Shown piece by piece: positions 1 to 10,775 of a DNA stretch of 64,000 nucleotides (position 1 is its first letter; every line of letters begins with the position of its first letter). The stretch is from contig CM064427.1 of assembly GCA_032690845.1 (NCBI GenBank), positions 16,503,501 to 16,567,500 of the forward strand, in the 5' to 3' direction. The DNA comes from Eleusine coracana subsp. coracana. Taxonomy: Eukaryota; Streptophyta; Magnoliopsida; Poales; Poaceae. Position numbers and translations under genes: made by a program. The notes under the pieces are model-generated. The model saw only the letters and a program-made list of their open reading frames with translations, did not search any database and was not told the origin of the DNA.

Positions 1-664
1 TTTTGAAGTAAAACAAGTGTGATGATAATGATAATATTGTATTTCTATTAATTGTATTGCAGACATGTTTGCTCTAGTATAGATGCACAATATTTATTTA
101 TGCAAAAACTCTATTAATTTGGCAAAAATCTGAAAATAAGGATAAATCCTTAGTGCTGTTTTTGCAATTATTTCCACAACCTTTGGTCAGCCCCCTGCAT
201 GCTAGGTGTTAGTCTTAGCGCGCCATTTTGATAGGTAAGTCTTGCTGAGTATTAGTTGCTCAGGGTTTGTTGTTTAAGTTTTTATACAGGTATGTCACAT
301 ATTGTGTACACCGAGAGTGGCAATCATATGGAGTGGGATAGTGAACCCCCGAAGGGATGGCCCATGGAATGGGTTCCTATTTTCTCTACTCCAGAGGAGC
401 ACGATGAATGATTTATGGTTATGGGCTGCCATGAGTTATTGTAAGATATATATCATCGAGATTATTCGCTTCTGCTATGACTTTGTTTTTAAACTTCAAA
501 CTCTTTTATGTATCCTAAATATGAACCTAAATTGTAATAACTTAAATTCGACATTGCACTCTATTTTCTATGTTTATTTGTGTATTGATGGATGCTTGTT
601 TCATCAACTGTCACCCGAGTATCGATCCTTTACTAACCCCTCATTTTGAGGTGACGATGTCACA
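1..664 (+). repeat. 5' LTR of chromovirus A, last 664 bp only
   Basis: Aligns with 13687-14346, the end of the 3' LTR, and ends in TGTCACA, the inverse of the TGTGACA that starts the 3' LTR. About 2.9 kb of this LTR lies before the window. Confidence 0.92.
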
Positions 665-667
665 ACT

Positions 668-684
668 TGGTATCAGAGTTAGCT
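668..684 (+). other. Primer-binding site, initiator tRNA-Met type
   Basis: TGGTATCAGAG three bases after the LTR end is the usual complement of plant initiator tRNA-Met used by Ty3 and Ty1 elements. Confidence 0.85.
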
Positions 685-1878
685 TAGAATAGTACCACAA
701 ATAAACACTTATTTTTTTTTAAAAAAAACAACGGTTTCGGTGAGGTACGAGTAGTAAGCCCTAATAAAGATATTATTAGCTATGGTTCAGGTGGCAAGCT
801 AATTGTGGGAGGTTGTTTGTTTAAATACTTGCATCTACGGCATCGTCAACGCAGGTATGTGTCCCGCCATGTGGATAGTAGCATGGAAAGCTAGCATAAT
901 GGTGTGAACGCGGGCTGATTGCATCGAACATCAGTGCCCGGCCCTCGGGCAACAATAAGGGATTATTTTTGGCTCGTTTCTTTTGAATTTGATGTATTGT
1001 TTCTGGAATCTATTTTCTGTAGGTACGCTAACCACGAATACTTAGCTCATTAGCAAACGACTAACTGAATGTTGAGAGATCGTGTTTGCCACTGAGGTCA
1101 CGTATGGTTGATATATTGACCAATATTTATGTTGGTGAGGACGTTAGGATGACATATTGTCATGTCATCATGTTGCATTCACATATTGCATTGGATAATA
1201 CCAACAAGAATGCAAAGTAAAAAATTTTCAATAAGACTAATGATCTAATTGGCCTCTACTGAATGTAAATAATCTTTCAGTACCTTAGTTAAGAGTTTTG
1301 ACCATAGTAAAAATTTTAAATTGCAAGCTAGCACCTAATCTGAAAACTGCAGATTCAGAAATTTTGGTTAAGTTCAAAAATACATAACTTCTGAACCACT
1401 AAACCAAATTTTGTGTTCTTGTACTGGAAATTTTATGAAATTATATACAACTTTTGTGTTCTGAGATTTTTAATTTGGAGCTCAGAAACCAGGATTTAGG
1501 ACCCATCTTCAGACAAACCTTTTTCCGTCCAGAACAGGATTTCAGCAGTCGACCGAAACTTTAAAATTCATAACTCCTAAACCACTGACCCTATGAGGCT
1601 GTATGAGTAGGCGTTGGAAATCTATGGAAATGTCCTAAAACATTGGTATAAACCCAAAATATTGATTCTGCACTCAAAAAGAGCAGTTTGGATTTTTGTG
1701 CAGACCGTCAGTAGGAAGACAGATTTCAGAAGTAGTTTTAAAATCGGTCGAAACGTGACAAATGGTTCTTAAATATTTTTGCTTACTTGCACCTCTCTTA
1801 ATCTTAATGTGCTGATCCAATTAGCATATTTTATGATAAACACAAAAGTTATGATCCAATTTTAACTTGTTCCCGTAG
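685..1878 (+). other. 5' leader of chromovirus A, noncoding
   Basis: AT-rich untranslated leader between the primer site and the coiled-coil ORF. No coding potential seen. Parts match, in opposite orientation, the leader of chromovirus B at about 43440-43690. Confidence 0.7.
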
Positions 1879-2469
1879 ATGGCTACTTCTAATGCCACCG
1901 TTGAGAGTGCCGTCACGGCTGCTCGCATCGAGGAGTTGGAGAAGCAACTCATACTCAGTGACCAATAGTACCTTGAGGCTCAGTTGCGCAATGCTGAGCT
2001 GGAAGGGTGTGTTGCTGAACTTGAGGGGATGGTTCATGCATTAACCGTCAATGGTCACCAACTTGCGAGCCAAGCTCTTGAGTTGGGTGTGCAGCTTGGC
2101 GAGTCCGCTCTACTAGTGAGTTTCACGGATGACCAGCGCAAGGAAGCTGAGAATGAACTCGCCGAGGCACAGGAGGACATTGCCAATCATGATGCCATGT
2201 TGATAGCCAACCTTCAACATATTTATCAACTCCAAGCTCAGCTAGATCAAGCACAACAATAGATTGGATGGCTTCATGAAACCGTCATACAACTTGAGGA
2301 CCACCTCGGGCATGTGCTCGGGCAGCAAGTAGTTCAAGCAGCCCCTCCTAACCTGCCACCCACTGAGGGAGATGAAGAGAACTCAGGACTTGACTATGAG
2401 GCACCCCCGACTCCAAAGGATGAAGAAATGCTCTCCGATGGTGACAGCCAAGTGCCACATGGAGAGTAG
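1879..2469 (+). pseudogene. Coiled-coil ORF upstream of gag (ORF0-like), two in-frame stops
   Basis: One reading frame of 197 codons, start MATSNATVESAV, interrupted only by two TAG codons that each follow CAA and are explained by single CAG-to-TAG changes. The protein is rich in Glu, Leu, Ala and Gln with heptad spacing over roughly residues 15-150 (ELEKQL, AELEGMV, ENELAEAQEDI, LQAQLDQAQQ), so a long coiled coil is likely. It ends in an acidic, proline-containing tail (APPTPKDEEMLSDGD). It sits between leader and gag; chromovirus B has no equivalent in its 1-kb leader. Extra ORFs before gag are known in some grass long-LTR gypsy elements (RIRE3/RIRE8 type, from memory). Function unknown; self-association of Gag-like particles is only a guess. 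Confidence 0.7.
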
Positions 2470-2899
2470 CTTTAGATGAGCTGAACTCTCATTGTTAGGT
2501 CTTGTAACTATGGAACTATGGTAGGAGTAATTTGTAGTGGACCTTATCTCCATGAGACACGCGGCCTTTTGATTTTAGGATACGCCGCGTTCGTTAGGAA
2601 AAATGTGTGCTCTTCCGAGCAACATAGTGTCGTGGGAAGAACACTAGCTTAACCCCATTATGGATGTTCCCATGCGGCTTGTAGCATTATGCTCGCTGCC
2701 ATTTTGTTTTTGATTTTATGGTTGTAACATCCGCCACTAAGTAAATCCTATGTATGATCTTTGGATGGATATTTTGAACAAGTATGAATTGAAATCGCTG
2801 TTGTTTTAATATTATGTTCAGATCTATAATTTATTTACTTATACCATGGTCTGGAATTAAGCAATGTTTTTCACCTCATGTGACTTGATCTAATGGTGT
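2470..2899 (+). other. Region between coiled-coil ORF and the RTE insertion
   Basis: Noncoding chromovirus A sequence before the displaced gag start. ATGGTGTAAATAA at 2893 resembles the gag start after the LINE and may be the diverged 5' copy of the LINE target duplication; this is weak. Confidence 0.5.
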
Positions 2900-3013
2900 A
2901 AATAAATTTAACTCCGCCTATGTTGAGTCTCAATATAGCCAGTCCCAAGCCTGGGTAAAGGAGGAGGGTTGTGTTAGGTTTGGCAAACCAACGTCAAAAA
3001 CCCAGCCACTCAA

Positions 3014-6000
3014 ATGGATATGAAACCCATAAGAAATTCGTTGGGGCGTAACCCTCTTAGCGACGCGCTACATCGGAACCCGGGTGTGGTGTCAAATGGG
3101 CAAGGGCCGGGTCGTCACAACCTTAGTGGCGCGTCGTATCGTGACCTGGGTACGATGAATAGTGAGCAAGGGTCGGGTCGTCGCAACCTTAGTGGCGCGC
3201 TACATCTACGCCCGGGTGTGGTGAAAAATGAGCAAGGGTCTTCGCACTTTCCTCGACGGGTGCGAAGGGTAAGAAAGTTAGCCGAGCCAACTAGGATTCG
3301 TCTAGGGAGTTGGAACGTAGGGTCCCTAACAGGCAAGTTACGAGAGCTAGTCGATGTGGCAACTAGGAGGCGTGTAAATATCCTATGCGTTCAAGAGACT
3401 AAATGGAAGGGCCAGAAGGCGAAGGAGGTGGAGAATACGGGCTACAAGCTTTGGTACACGGGTACAACATCGGGTAGAAATGGTGTAGGCATCTTGATCG
3501 ACAGGAGCCTTAAGGATGGAGTCGTAGATGTTAGGAGGCACGGGGACCGGATTATCCTTGTTCGGCTGATAGTTGGAGATTCGGCTTTAAATGTGATCAG
3601 TGCATATGCCCCTCAGGTAGGTCTTAATGAGAGCATCAAGAATCAGTTTTGGGAAGATTTAGATAGCATGGTTAGTGGCATACCTATCAGTGAGAAGCTT
3701 TTCATAGGAGGAGACCTTAACGGCCATGTGGGGACGTCTAATGTAGGGTTCGAGCGGGTCCATGGGGGGTTCGGGTATGGTAGTAGGAATCAGGAGGGGG
3801 TGGATATACTTAATTGGGCGCTAGCTTATGACTTGTTGGTAGCGAATACCATATTTAGGAAGAGGGAATCCCATCTAGTGACCTTTAGAAGTGCACAACA
3901 CTCGAGCCAAATCGACTTTATCCTTGCCAGGAGGGAGGACAGGCGTGCTTGCTTGGACTGTAGGGTGATACCTGGGGAGTGTGTCGTCACTCAACATAAG
4001 CTTGTGATGGCGGATTTTCGTTTTCGGGTACGGGTATACAGGGACAAACGTACCAAAACCGCGAGAACGAAGTGGTGGAAGTTTAGAGGGGAGCTGGCGC
4101 AAACTTTTAAGGAGAGGATGCTAGGAGAGGGACCCTGGGAGGAAGGAGAAGGACCAGATGACATGTGGCTAAAAATGGCAACATGTGTTCGGAAGGTAGC
4201 TTCAGAAGTGTTTGGCGTGAGTAGAGGAGGCAAACAAGAAGCAAAAGACACCTGGTGGTGGAATGATAAGGTGCAAAGGGCTATCAAGGAGAAGAAGGAG
4301 TGTTTCAAACGCCTACATCTTGACAAGAGTGCAACCAACATAGAAGGCTATAAAATAGCCAAGAGGGCTGCAAAACGAGCAGTGAGTGTAGCAAAGGGTC
4401 AGGCATATGATAACCTTTATCAGCGACTAGGCACGAAGGAAGGAGAGAAGGACATCTATCGGATGGCTAGGATCCGTGAGCGGAAGACGAGGGACATCAA
4501 CCAAATCAAATGTATCAAGGATGGGGTAGACCGACTCCTGGTGAGAGATGAGGAGATCAAGGACAGATGGCGAGAGTACTTTGATAAGTTGTTTAACGGA
4601 GAGGAGGAAGGTCCTATACTTGAGTTGGATGACTCATTTGATGATAACAACAGACGCTTTGTGAGAAGAATTCAGGAGACAGAGATAGAGGAAGCTTTGA
4701 AGAGGATGAAGAGTGGTAAAGCGATGGGCCCTGATGGTATCCCCATCGAAGTATGGAGATGCTTAGGTGCCAGAGCCATAGTATGGTTAACTAAGCTTTT
4801 TAACCTCATCTTTCGGTCAAACAAGATGCCGGAAGAATGGAGGAGGAGTATAGTAGTACCGATCTTCAAGAACAAGGGAGATGTTCAAAGTTGTACTAAC
4901 TATCGTGGGATTAAGTTGATGAGCCATACGATGAAGCTCTGGGAGAGAATCATCGAGCATCGTCTAAGAAGAGTGACAAGTGTGACGCAAAACCAGTTTG
5001 GGTTCATGCCTGGAAGATCAACCATGGAGGCGATTTTCTTAATGCGACAATTGATGGAGAGATATCGGGAGCAAAAGAAGGACTTACACATGGTCTTTAT
5101 TGACCTCGAGAAGGCATATGACAAAGTGCCAAGAAGTGTCATGTGGTGGGCCTTGGAGAAGCACAAAGTCCCAACTAAGTATATTACCCTCATCAAGGAT
5201 ATGTACAGGGACGCGAGGACGTGTGTTCGGACATGTGATGGCGATACCAATGACTTTCCGATTAAAATAGGACTACACCAAGGATCAGCATTGAGCCCTT
5301 ATTTATTTGCTTTAGTGATGGACGAGGTCACACGAGAAATACAGAGTGATGTCCCTTGGTGTATGCTCTTTGCTGATGATGTGGTGTTAGTTGACGAGAG
5401 TAGGGATCGGGTTAATAGGAAGTTGGAGCTGTGGAGGCACACATTAGAGTGCAAGGGTTTCAGACTTAGTAGGGCCAAGACCGAGTATATGATGTGCGAG
5501 TTTAGCGTGACTAGACATGAGGATGGAGACGTTAGCCTTAATGGACAATTGGTGGCCAAGAAGGATACATTTCGTTATTTAGGATCGATGTTGCAAAAGG
5601 ACGGTGACATCGATGAAGATGTTAGGCATAGAATTTCAGCCGGCTGGTTGAAATGGCGTCAAGCATCCGGCGTCTTATGCGACAAGAGGGTGCCACAAAA
5701 GCTAAAAGGTAAATTCTATAGGACGGCAATTCGTCCGGCGATGTTATACGGTGCTGAGTGCTGGCCTACGAAAAGACGACATGTTCAACAACTAAGTGTA
5801 GCAGAGATGCGTATGTTGCGTTGGTTTTGCGGGCATACAAGAAGAGACCGAATACGGAATGAAGATATCCGGGACAGGATAGGAGTGGCACCTATCGAGG
5901 AGAAATTGGTTCAACATCGGTTGAGATGGTTCGGACATGTCCAACGGAGACCTCCGGAGGCGCCGGTATGTAGTGGGGTTCTAAAGAGAGATGCTAATGT

Positions 6001-6136
6001 TAAGAGAGGTAGAGGCCGACCTAACTTGACTTGGGACGAGTCGGTTAAGAGAGACCTGAAGGCGTGGGATATCCCTAAGGAGCTAGCTATGGATAGGAGT
6101 GCTTGGAGACTAGCAATAGACGTGCCGGAACCGTGA
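3014..6136 (+). CDS. RTE LINE polyprotein: AP-like endonuclease and reverse transcriptase
   Basis: Uninterrupted 1040-codon ORF, a normal length for plant RTE proteins. Residues 1-90 are a low-complexity leader with three copies of a Gly/Asn/Ser-rich unit. An endonuclease/exonuclease/phosphatase domain follows from about residue 95: SWNVGSL, VQETKW, GGDLNGHVG, SQIDFILARR and a terminal QHKLVMADF supply the Asn, Glu, Asp-Asn, Asp and His catalytic positions. The reverse transcriptase spans about residues 560-830: GPDGIPIEVW, FIDLEKAYDKVPR, HQGSALSPYLFALV and the active site FADD near residue 785. The C-terminal part contains RLRWFGHVQRR. All key residues are present with no stop or frameshift, so the protein could be functional; it would nick target DNA and prime cDNA synthesis there. 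Start chosen as the first in-frame ATG. Confidence 0.93.
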   Translation: MDMKPIRNSLGRNPLSDALHRNPGVVSNGQGPGRHNLSGASYRDLGTMNSEQGSGRRNLSGALHLRPGVVKNEQGSSHFPRRVRRVRKLAEPTRIRLGSWNVGSLTGKLRELVDVATRRRVNILCVQETKWKGQKAKEVENTGYKLWYTGTTSGRNGVGILIDRSLKDGVVDVRRHGDRIILVRLIVGDSALNVISAYAPQVGLNESIKNQFWEDLDSMVSGIPISEKLFIGGDLNGHVGTSNVGFERVHGGFGYGSRNQEGVDILNWALAYDLLVANTIFRKRESHLVTFRSAQHSSQIDFILARREDRRACLDCRVIPGECVVTQHKLVMADFRFRVRVYRDKRTKTARTKWWKFRGELAQTFKERMLGEGPWEEGEGPDDMWLKMATCVRKVASEVFGVSRGGKQEAKDTWWWNDKVQRAIKEKKECFKRLHLDKSATNIEGYKIAKRAAKRAVSVAKGQAYDNLYQRLGTKEGEKDIYRMARIRERKTRDINQIKCIKDGVDRLLVRDEEIKDRWREYFDKLFNGEEEGPILELDDSFDDNNRRFVRRIQETEIEEALKRMKSGKAMGPDGIPIEVWRCLGARAIVWLTKLFNLIFRSNKMPEEWRRSIVVPIFKNKGDVQSCTNYRGIKLMSHTMKLWERIIEHRLRRVTSVTQNQFGFMPGRSTMEAIFLMRQLMERYREQKKDLHMVFIDLEKAYDKVPRSVMWWALEKHKVPTKYITLIKDMYRDARTCVRTCDGDTNDFPIKIGLHQGSALSPYLFALVMDEVTREIQSDVPWCMLFADDVVLVDESRDRVNRKLELWRHTLECKGFRLSRAKTEYMMCEFSVTRHEDGDVSLNGQLVAKKDTFRYLGSMLQKDGDIDEDVRHRISAGWLKWRQASGVLCDKRVPQKLKGKFYRTAIRPAMLYGAECWPTKRRHVQQLSVAEMRMLRWFCGHTRRDRIRNEDIRDRIGVAPIEEKLVQHRLRWFGHVQRRPPEAPVCSGVLKRDANVKRGRGRPNLTWDESVKRDLKAWDIPKELAMDRSAWRLAIDVPEP
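3046..3245 (+). repeat. Three diverged ~72-bp tandem repeats in the RTE ORF N-terminus
   Basis: Units carry CGTAACCCTCTTAGCGACG-like starts followed by a GCAAGGGYCGGGTCG core. In protein they read as variants of RRNLSGALHxRPGVVxNxQGS. They precede the endonuclease domain and keep the frame. Confidence 0.75.
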
Positions 6137-6206
6137 TTCTCTTCTTTTTTGGGTTCCCATGGGTTTCATCTCTAGCCTACCCCAACTTGCTTGGGATAAA
6201 AAGGCT

Positions 6207-6227
6207 TTGTTGTTGTTGTTGTTGTTG
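6207..6227 (+). repeat. (TTG)7 tail of the RTE LINE
   Basis: Microsatellite tail typical of RTE LINEs; the same tail, reverse complemented, begins the truncated copy at 26635. Confidence 0.85.
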
Positions 6228-6230
6228 GTG

Positions 6231-7380
6231 GTGAACACTAGGAGGATGAATGACCTGTACGTGGACCGCCCTGAAGGTTCCCGCCGTGGTGGGCAATATG
6301 GAAACCAAAACCAGAACCAGAATCGAGATCAAAACCTGCCACCCCCACCACCGCTGATAGACTTTGCGCAACTCATTACCAATTAAAATCGGCTCATGGA
6401 AATACTAATTCAGAATACTAATCAGCTACAAGGTGGGCGTAGTGAAGCTCGCAACGCACCCCAGGAGACCACTTATGCAGATTTTCTTGCTACACACCCT
6501 CCAGTGTTTGTGGAGTCTGGTGACCCATTGGAGGCAGATAATTGGCTCCACATCATTGAGTCAAAGTTTGGATTTCTTTGCTGTACTAAAAATCAGAAGA
6601 CCTTATTTGCAGCTCAGCAACTCCGTGGATCCGCGAGTGCTTGGTGGGCAAATTACCTAGCCTCACTCCGAGCTGGACAGCAGGTGAATTGAACTACCTT
6701 CCGCACTGCTTTCCGTGGTCATCACATTCCCGCTGACCTTATGCAGCAGAAGCTTCAGGAATTCTTGGATTTAACTCAAGGATCTAGCAACGTGCATGAG
6801 TACTCCAAGTAGTTTAACTACCTCTCCCAGTATGCAACCTATCATGTCGACACTGATGAAAGAAAAAGGACAGGTTTTGTCAGGGACTTAATAGTGAGCT
6901 CAAGAAGCATATGGCATTATTCAACAACTGCACTTTCAACGAGCTAATGAGTGCAGCTATTGTGCAAGAGGATGCTATTCCTGCTCATCAGAATGATCTG
7001 AAGAGGAAGAATATGAGTGGGAGTTCATCTGGTGCCCCTCCCACCAAGTATCGGTTGGCCCTCACTTCACCAACCGGTCAGCATTTTCGTGCTGCTATTC
7101 CCTCTGGAAGAGGGTACCGTCCACCTAATTCACAGCCGCAGGGAGCTTCTTATGGCTCTACACAGCAGCGCACACAAGCCTACTGCCCCTCACAGTAAGC
7201 TTACCAAGGTGGAAGGCCTAACTTGTAACCGTGCTACAATTGTGATCAAGTGGGACACTATGCAAAGGAATGTCATAGGCCAATGCAACAGCAAGGAAGC
7301 GGAGTTAACACCACCAACCAGCACCCTCCGGACCCTAAAAATGCAACTAGGACCGGCCGTGTCAACCATACTACAGCCGG
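6231..7380 (+). pseudogene. gag of chromovirus A, degenerate
   Basis: Gag polyprotein, the structural protein that packages element RNA. The capsid region (6396-6890) carries TYADFLATHPPVF, DPLEADNWL and SAWWANY, all usual in chromovirus gag. A CCHC zinc knuckle CYNCDQVGHYAKEC is encoded at about 7235-7276. Stops at 6384 (after TN), 6690 (after VN) and in EYSK*F, plus a frameshift near 6880, break it. The ATG is lost because the RTE LINE inserted just before VNTRR. The missense context suggests the stops replaced Gln or Trp codons. The frame runs on into protease as in related elements. Confidence 0.85.
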
Positions 7381-9310
7381 AGATGTTCAGGAAGGAGAAG
7401 ATGTGCTTGCGGGTATGTTCACTATACTCGACAACCCCGTTCTTGTTCTTTTCGATTCTGGTGCAACCCATAATTTCATTAGCATGGCATGTGTTAGAAG
7501 ATTAAACCTCACCCCATCTTCCCTAGAAGTCCCTTATGTGATCACATCACCTGGTGGAAAAATTTATGCAACACAGGGCATCATGCCAGCACCTATCAAA
7601 TTGGAAGGCTTAATTTATCCCGCGCACCTCATAATCTTAGAAGGGCAAGGCATAGATGTTATTTGGGGTATGAAATGGAAGAAACACCATAAGGCCGTGC
7701 TACATATCGACTCCCAGAAAATATTTTTGGATTCCCCTCTCCATGGTCCTTCTGCCATATATTTATCCCATCCCCTGATGATTGCACCTATGGTCTATCA
7801 TGCCACCGGCAAGAGCCTAGCTGAAATTCCAGTAGTATGTGAGTTTCCTGATGTGTTTCCCGAAGATTTACCCGGCATGCCTCCTGACCGGGAAGTGGAA
7901 TTTAGAATTGAGCTTTCATCCCGGTACTGCTCGAGTCTCTCGTAGACCATATAAAATGGCACCCAATGAACTAGCAGAATTGAAAGAGCAACTTAAAGAG
8001 CTCATGGACAAAGGATTCATTCACCCTAGCTCGTCACCGTGGGGCTGTCCCGCTCTTTTTGTCAAGAAGAAAGATCACTCACTACGGTTATGTGTCGACT
8101 ATCGGCCATTAAATGCAGTCACTATCAAGAACAAATACCCTCTGTCACGAATTGACCTTTTATTTGATTAGTTGGTTAATGCCAAGGTTTTCTCCAAGAT
8201 TGATCTCCGCTCTGGATATCATCAAATCAAAATACGTGCTGAGGATATTCCTAAGACAGCCTTCTCTACGAGGTACGGTCTTTACGAATATCTTGTTATG
8301 TCTTTTGGACTAACAAATGCTCCTTCCTATTTCATGTACTTGATGAATTCCATATTCATGCCGGAATTGGACAAGTTTGTGGTGGTTTTCATTGATGATA
8401 TTCTTGTCTACTCCAAGTCCAAAGAACATGCCGAACATCTTCGGATCATTCTTCAACGACTTTGAGATCATCAATTGTATGCCAAATTCAGCAAGTTTGA
8501 GTTTTGGCTACATCAAGTTCCTTTCTTGGGCCACATTTCAGATAAGGGTATTGCAGTTGACCCAAGTAAAGTGCAAGATGTGTTGAATCGGAATACACCT
8601 AAGACTGTCAAGCATATCTGCAATTTTCTTGGTCTTGTAGGATATTATAGAAGATTCATTCCAAACTTCACCAAGATAGCTAAGCCAATGATAGAACTAC
8701 TGAAAAAGGAATCAAAGTTTGAATGGACTAGTGATTGTGAGGAAGAATTTCAGTCCCTCAAGAAGTATCTAACCACAGCACCTGTTTTAGCTCAACCCGA
8801 CATCACCAAACCTTTTGATGTTTATTGTGATGCTTCTGGTATAGGTTTGGGTTGTGTTCTTATGCAAGAAGGTCGTGTTATTGCCTATGCCTCCTGTCAG
8901 CTCCGACGCCATGAAGAGCATTATCCCACTCATGATTTGGAGTTAGCATCGGTTGTTCTTGCTTTGAAAATTTGGAGACACTATCTTCTTGGGAATCATG
9001 CCAATTTATACTCTGATCAAAAAGCCTCAAATATATTTTCACTCAGCAAGATCTGAGCATGAGACAACAGAGATGCCTAGAATTAATAAAGGATTATGAG
9101 TTGGAAATTCATTATCGTCCAGGAAAAGCAAATGTGGTTGCCGACGCATTGAGTCAGAACTCTCAATGCAACCACACTTTGGTTCAGCCAATAATCACAA
9201 CTGTATGTTGTGAAGAGAATGAACCTAGTCTTCGTGTTGTTGCTCATGGTGCGTTATACAACTTAGCTCTCATTCCCACGCTTCGAGAAGAAGTTGTGAC
9301 TGCATAAAAG
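7381..9310 (+). pseudogene. Protease, reverse transcriptase and RNase H of chromovirus A, degenerate
   Basis: Aspartic protease with the active site LFDSGATHNF at about 7450. Reverse transcriptase motifs follow: RPYKMAPNEL, SSPWGCPALFVKKK, SKIDLRSGYHQIKI, MSFGLTNAP and the catalytic FIDDILVYS near 8390. RNase H starts around 8810 with DVYCDASGIGLGCVL and continues to HYRPGKANVVADALS near 9110-9150. Breaks: frameshift near 7920, stops at 8169 and 8463 (Gln and Arg positions), frameshift near 9025, stop at 9305. The catalytic residues themselves are kept. This is the replication enzyme core of the element. Confidence 0.9.
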
Positions 9311-9362
9311 AAAGACAAAGGTATCGCACACATCAAGATGGAGAAGTCACATGTTTCCTGCA

Positions 9363-10731
9363 AGACGCCGATGGTGTCTTGTGGTTTTAGGACTGCCTCG
9401 TTGTGCCAAAGAATTTGGATCTACGAAAGAAAATTTTGGATGAGGCCCATTTATCTAAATACTCTATCCATCCTGGCTGCAACAAGATGTACCATGGATT
9501 GAAGGAAAGGTTTTGGTGGACTCGTATGAAAGGAGAAATCACACGGTGCGTGGCTGAGTGTGATACGTGTCAGCGAGTCAAGGCCGATCACTTGAAGAAA
9601 GCATGTTTATTGCAGCCACTAAATATTCCGAAATGGAAGTGGGAAGACATATCTATGGATTTTATTGTTGGATTACCTCTCACTTTGCAGAAACATGAGT
9701 CTATTTGGGTTATCATTGTTCGATTAACCAAGTCAGCTCACTTCATTCCTGTGCATTCCAACTACAAGCTTAAGAAGTATGCCGAACTCTATATCTCTCA
9801 TGTGCATGCTTGCACGATGTGCCCAAGACCATTATTTCAGATCGAGGAGCCATGTTTGTTGCCCGTTTCTGGGAGCAATTGCATACTTGTTTCGGCACCA
9901 CATTAATACGAAGTTCTGCATATCACCCTCAAACCAATGGTCAAACTGATCGAGTGAATCAATTCTTGGAAGATATGTTGAGAGCATGTGTATTAACAAG
10001 TGGAAAGAATTGGGATGAACACCTACCTTACGTAGAATTCTCCTACAATAATAGCTATCCAGAAAGCATAAAAATGTCCCCGTTTGAAGCATTATATGGC
10101 CACTCATATCATACACCTCTCAACTGGTCGGAATCCAACGAGAGAACTATTTTTGGTCCTGATCTAGTAACCCAAGCTGAGGAGAAAGTGCGTGCCATTC
10201 GATCGAACATGAAGGCAGCACAATCTCGTCAAATAAGCTACGCCGATAAGAGATGTCGTTCCTTGGAGTTTAAGGAAGGAGATCATGTGTATTTGCGTGT
10301 CTCTCCAACTAAAGGCGTGCAACGATTTGGAATACAAGGAAAGCTTGCACCACGTTATATCGGTCCATTCAAAATCACCGAAAAATGTAGTTCCGTTGCT
10401 TACCGTTTGGCATTATCGGCAACACTATCCAAAGTACACAATGTGTTCCATGTTTCTCAGCTCAAGAAATGTTTGAGAGCACCTACTGATGTCATCATTG
10501 ATGGAATGGATCAATTGAAGGAAGAACTTTCATATCCCGAATGTCCTGTCCGGATTATCAATCAAAAAGATCGAGTAACAAGGAACAAGACCCTCACTTT
10601 CTACAAGGTTCAATGAGGCAACCACTATGAAAGAGAAGCTACTTGGGAACGAGAAGAGTTTCTGAACACTCACTTTCCGGAAGTCCTAGCTTCGTACTTA
10701 AGGTTTGGTCTTCCCCCTCTTGCCGTCAATT
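9363..10731 (+). pseudogene. Integrase with C-terminal chromodomain of chromovirus A, degenerate
   Basis: Inserts element cDNA into chromosomes. An HHCC zinc-binding segment lies at about 9430-9580 (EAHLSKYSIH, CVAECDTCQRVK). The core has MDFIVGLP (first Asp), IISDRG (second Asp) and YHPQTNGQTDRVNQ, where the usual catalytic Glu of QTERVNQ is Asp. A GPF/Y-type region (APRYIGPFKI) precedes a chromodomain (FYKVQ, then REATWEREEFL) ending near 10731; such domains steer chromoviruses to methylated-histone chromatin. Breaks: stop near 9390, frameshift near 9808, and TGA at 10614 inside the chromodomain where Trp is expected. Confidence 0.9.
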
Positions 10732-10763
10732 AACCGTTTTAATCTCGGGATGAGATTTCTTTA

Positions 10764-10775
10764 CGAGGGGAGGGC
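10764..10775 (+). other. Polypurine tract of chromovirus A
   Basis: CGAGGGGAGGGC immediately before the 3' LTR start; primes plus-strand DNA synthesis in this class. Confidence 0.8.

Larger units (their letters stand above)
2900..6230 (+). mobile_element. RTE-clade LINE, near full length with intact ORF
   Basis: Non-LTR retrotransposon of the RTE clade: one ORF with an endonuclease then a reverse transcriptase, a very short 3' UTR (6137-6206), and a short tandem-repeat tail (TTG)7 at 6207-6227 instead of poly(A). It inserted at the gag start of chromovirus A: gag resumes at 6231 with VNTRRMNDLY but lacks its ATG. The exact 5' boundary is uncertain (2880-2935) because no clear target duplication was found. 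Its last 660 bp are nearly identical to the truncated copy at 26635-27306 on the other strand. Confidence 0.88.

Noticed and set aside
3115..5559. Several minus-strand ORFs inside the RTE LINE
   Set aside because: Shadows of the 1040-residue plus-strand frame, no recognisable domains.
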